The translations under genes were made by a program, and so were the position numbers. From contig CAJTMC010000010.1 in the NCBI GenBank assembly GCA_910577115.1, positions 1 through 64,000 on the forward strand: DNA of 64,000 nt, in the 5' to 3' direction. This document shows positions 62,325-64,000 of this stretch, one piece after another. Each line of letters starts with the position of its first letter. The stretch's first letter is position 1. Under the pieces are notes generated by a model, which was not told the DNA's origin, searched no databases, and saw only the letters and a program-made list of their open reading frames with translations. The DNA is from an uncultured Lachnospiraceae bacterium (GTDB lineage: Bacteria > Bacillota > Clostridia > Lachnospirales > Lachnospiraceae).

Positions 62325-62450
62325 GTCGTCAGACATTATACTTGCCCAAAAGGGTATGACTTTACCGTAGTGTGTAGTAATTATGGTGTAATGCCGTCAG
62401 AGATTATACATGTCCCAATGGCATAAATCTACCATAATTGCACAGCAATT
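62325..62450 (+). repeat. Imperfect tandem repeat of about 68 bp
   Basis: GTCGTCAGACATTATACTTG at 62325 recurs as GCCGTCAGAGATTATACATG at 62393, and similarity continues through CCC, a GG/GTAT block, TTACC and an AATT end for about 58 bases. The second unit also folds: TATGGT and ATGCC pair with GGCAT and ACCATA (62383-62434). It lies in the 270-base gap before the DUF3916-like gene. No coding sequence seen. Confidence 0.6.
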
Positions 62451-62507
62451 TTAACGGACGGGTTAAACATATAATCACAGTAAAAAACAGAATTTATTGA
62501 GGAAAAA

Positions 62508-62999
62508 ATGGATAAGAAAAAGCAAAGGGGACAAAGGCGTAAAATAAAAGCACTATGCGATAAAATTGATAAATGGGTACCGTTTCAAGAACAAGCTCAG
62601 GAATGCGAATATTTTCATGCTCCATGCTCACCTTGGATCGAATCGCCCAAAACCTCGCGTAAAATAAAGACGAAGTTTATGAAAAAATGGCTGGATAAAA
62701 CTGCTGAAATTATGAAAAACAAACCGCAAGAATTGCCATTTTGCAAGGTCGTAGCAGTTGTTGACTGCCCAAACCTGTGGAGCTCACAGATAATAATTTT
62801 TTATAGCGAAGATTATTACAAGACATTTTGGGACAGAAAAGGGCAATATCAGAGCTGGGATTATATTGATAACAAAGAATGGTCATTACTGAAAAGCAGG
62901 AATATAGAGAGTATGCTCACCGAAAAAGGATATGATGAAACAATTATTGATGAAGGTGCAACGATAAAATCAGTGCTGTGGTTTTATGGAGAATTATAA
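62508..62999 (+). CDS. DUF3916-like hypothetical protein
   Basis: 163 residues, rich in Lys and Trp. The blocks FHAPCSPWIESPKTSRKIKT, VVAVVDCPNLWSSQIIIFYS and SVLWFYGEL resemble DUF3916. No signal or membrane helix. GAGG lies a few bases before ATG. Function unknown; such genes are often near toxin-immunity or phage-type cargo, but nothing adjacent proves that here. Confidence 0.6.
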   Translation: MDKKKQRGQRRKIKALCDKIDKWVPFQEQAQECEYFHAPCSPWIESPKTSRKIKTKFMKKWLDKTAEIMKNKPQELPFCKVVAVVDCPNLWSSQIIIFYSEDYYKTFWDRKGQYQSWDYIDNKEWSLLKSRNIESMLTEKGYDETIIDEGATIKSVLWFYGEL

Positions 63000-63184
63000 A
63001 ACAACGCCGGTTCTCTTAGCATTTTAACAAAAAGCTTGGAAAACCATTTCATGCAACATGAAAATTCAATTGAATTGTGTGTGTTTGCGGCAACATAATG
63101 ACGCTGAATTTATAAAAATGCGATAGAAAAAAGTATGTGACCGTGGTAAGATTTTTTTGAATAAATATATGGAGAAAACAAAAA

Positions 63185-63370
63185 ATGAGTGACAATACTT
63201 CTGCTTTTCATGTTTTAGTATATGATGAGAAAATCAAAAAGACACTGCCCTATTATGAAGAGTTTTACAAACAGGTTGTAGATATTGTGAAAATCCGGTT
63301 CGATAAATCATTGACGTGGCTTGACATTCAGTGTGAATTTTATTGTAAACGTAGGTGTTTTTTTGTATAA
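63185..63370 (+). pseudogene. Truncated methyltransferase N-terminus
   Basis: 61 residues. SAFHVLVYDEKIKKTLPYYE and the following helix end at LTWLDIQC, where a class I methyltransferase would continue as DIGCGTG (SAM motif I). Instead the frame reads EFYCKRRCFFV and stops. The rest of the methyltransferase is absent. The break at about 63325 is followed at once by the promoter of the Rpn-type gene, suggesting deletion or insertion at this point. Confidence 0.65.
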
Positions 63371-63371
63371 T
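63343..63371 (+). promoter_or_regulatory. Promoter of the Rpn-type gene
   Basis: TTGTAA at 63343-63348 and a perfect TATAAT at 63366-63371 with 17 bases between, overlapping the end of the truncated methyltransferase. Confidence 0.7.
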
Positions 63372-63425
63372 TGAGATGTGGCAAGAGTAATATTTCTGAT
63401 ACCTTGTCATGAGCGAGGTGGTAAA

Positions 63426-64000
63426 ATGGCGGAAAGTACGCCAAAGCGAAAGATAAAGGACAGCGTATTCAAAAATTTATTTCAAGAAAAAAAGTATCTG
63501 CTTCAATTATATAAGGCACTCCACCCGGAGGATTGTAATGTGACGGAAGATGAAATTGCAGATGTCACAATTAAGCATGTGCTGATTGATGCGGATTATA
63601 ATGATTTGGGTTTTTCGGTTGGCAATCGGTTAATGGTATTGGTGGAAAGCCAGTCTACATGGACATTCAATATCATTATTTGTGCATTGATGTATCTGAT
63701 ACAGACTTATCACGATTATTTCAAGCGTACCAATCAAAACCTGTACGGAAGAAGAAAAGTGAATATACCGAAACCCGAACTGTATGTGATTTATACAGGA
63801 GATAAAAAAGATATTCCCAATACCATATCACTTTCCGAAGAATTTTTTGACGGGGAAAAGATCGCCATTGATGCAGAAGTGAAAGTTTTATATCAGGAAA
63901 ACGAAAAAGATATTATTGGGCAGTATATAATTTTTTGCAAAGTATATAATGAACAGAGAAAACTATATGGAAATACAAAGAAAGCAGTAACAGAAACAAT
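63426..64000 (+). CDS. Rpn-family recombination-promoting nuclease/PD-(D/E)XK transposase-like protein (partial)
   Basis: At least 191 residues, open to the window end. The start (KDSVFKNLFQEKKYLLQLYK), VGNRLMVLVESQSTWTFNII (nuclease Glu-x-Gln) and PELYVIYTGDKKDIP are typical of the PD-(D/E)XK transposase-like/Rpn family, multi-copy in gut Firmicutes. Rpn proteins are DNA endonucleases that promote recombination. AGGTGG lies before ATG 63426. The 3' end is outside the window. Confidence 0.85.
   Translation, partial: MAESTPKRKIKDSVFKNLFQEKKYLLQLYKALHPEDCNVTEDEIADVTIKHVLIDADYNDLGFSVGNRLMVLVESQSTWTFNIIICALMYLIQTYHDYFKRTNQNLYGRRKVNIPKPELYVIYTGDKKDIPNTISLSEEFFDGEKIAIDAEVKVLYQENEKDIIGQYIIFCKVYNEQRKLYGNTKKAVTET

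Noticed and set aside
1..64000. CRISPR arrays, insertion sequences, prophage genes, known riboswitches or T-boxes
   Set aside because: No array of regularly spaced repeats, no IS transposase with terminal inverted repeats, no phage structural genes, and no leader with the conserved core of a riboswitch class I know was seen by eye; faint cases would need a covariance search.

Overview
The window reads as a chromosomal segment of an anaerobic Gram-positive Clostridium, most likely a member of the Lachnospiraceae. This is an inference from several signs: strong AGGAGG-type ribosome binding sites, a large clostridial-type SRP RNA, a FabK/FabT-type fatty acid synthesis operon with a fused AccD-AccA, an F-type ATP synthase whose c subunit carries the sodium-binding residue set, SdpRI, and Rpn-type and AAA/PD-(D/E)XK proteins typical of gut Firmicutes. 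No phage, insertion sequence, CRISPR array or plasmid backbone is visible.

Layout. 1-540: the 3' end of a 23S rRNA gene, a spacer with no recognisable 5S, then tRNA-Asn, tRNA-Cys and a terminator. 600-3190: an AEC-family permease, a CDF metal exporter and a convergent DUF402 gene. 3375-10900: a complete ATP synthase operon (atpZ, atpI-like, atpB, E, F, H, A, G, D, C) with its own promoter and terminator. 10900-14550: a secreted InlB-repeat protein, a small hypothetical gene, the SRP RNA gene and a YerB-like lipoprotein behind a hairpin-rich leader. 14675-22150: a family 3 glycosidase, then a giant TPR protein with a J-like N-terminus followed by a short HscC-like Hsp70. 22360-23213: small genes including an antitoxin-like gene with a frameshifted toxin partner.

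23333-32770: type II fatty acid synthesis operon acpP-fabK-fabD-fabG-fabF-fabZ-accDA-(second FabK/NMO-like)-fabH-fabT. Three FabT-type palindromes on an exact 16-bp period lie just behind the promoter, so the last gene probably represses the first. accB and accC are absent from their usual places. Several gene junctions in this operon and in the atp operon carry perfect inverted repeats of unrelated sequence. Three copies of a 14-bp palindrome precede fabZ.

32780-46000: single genes for signalling, envelope and RNA functions (diguanylate cyclase, PHP phosphoesterase, PAP2 phosphatase, orphan antitoxin, GDPD, M13 peptidase lipoprotein, SH3 protein, HD hydrolase, RlmI-type methyltransferase, DUF2085, serine hydrolase). 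46100-49914: an OmpR-type two-component system followed by an ABC exporter of the bacitracin/lantibiotic-resistance type, whose leader contains an intrinsic terminator upstream of the start codon. 50000-53010: small membrane protein, AAA/PD-(D/E)XK protein and DUF1848. 53057-57878: P-loop kinase, FadR-type regulator, GntP permease and IlvD/Edd dehydratase, read as a sugar-acid utilisation locus with paired operators. 58326-59361: sdpR-sdpI with its operator. 60147-62235: a TetR regulator with two operators flanking its promoter, co-transcribed with a serine hydrolase that has four membrane segments inserted inside the catalytic domain. 62325-64000: tandem repeats, a DUF3916-like gene, a truncated methyltransferase and a partial Rpn-type nuclease running off the window.
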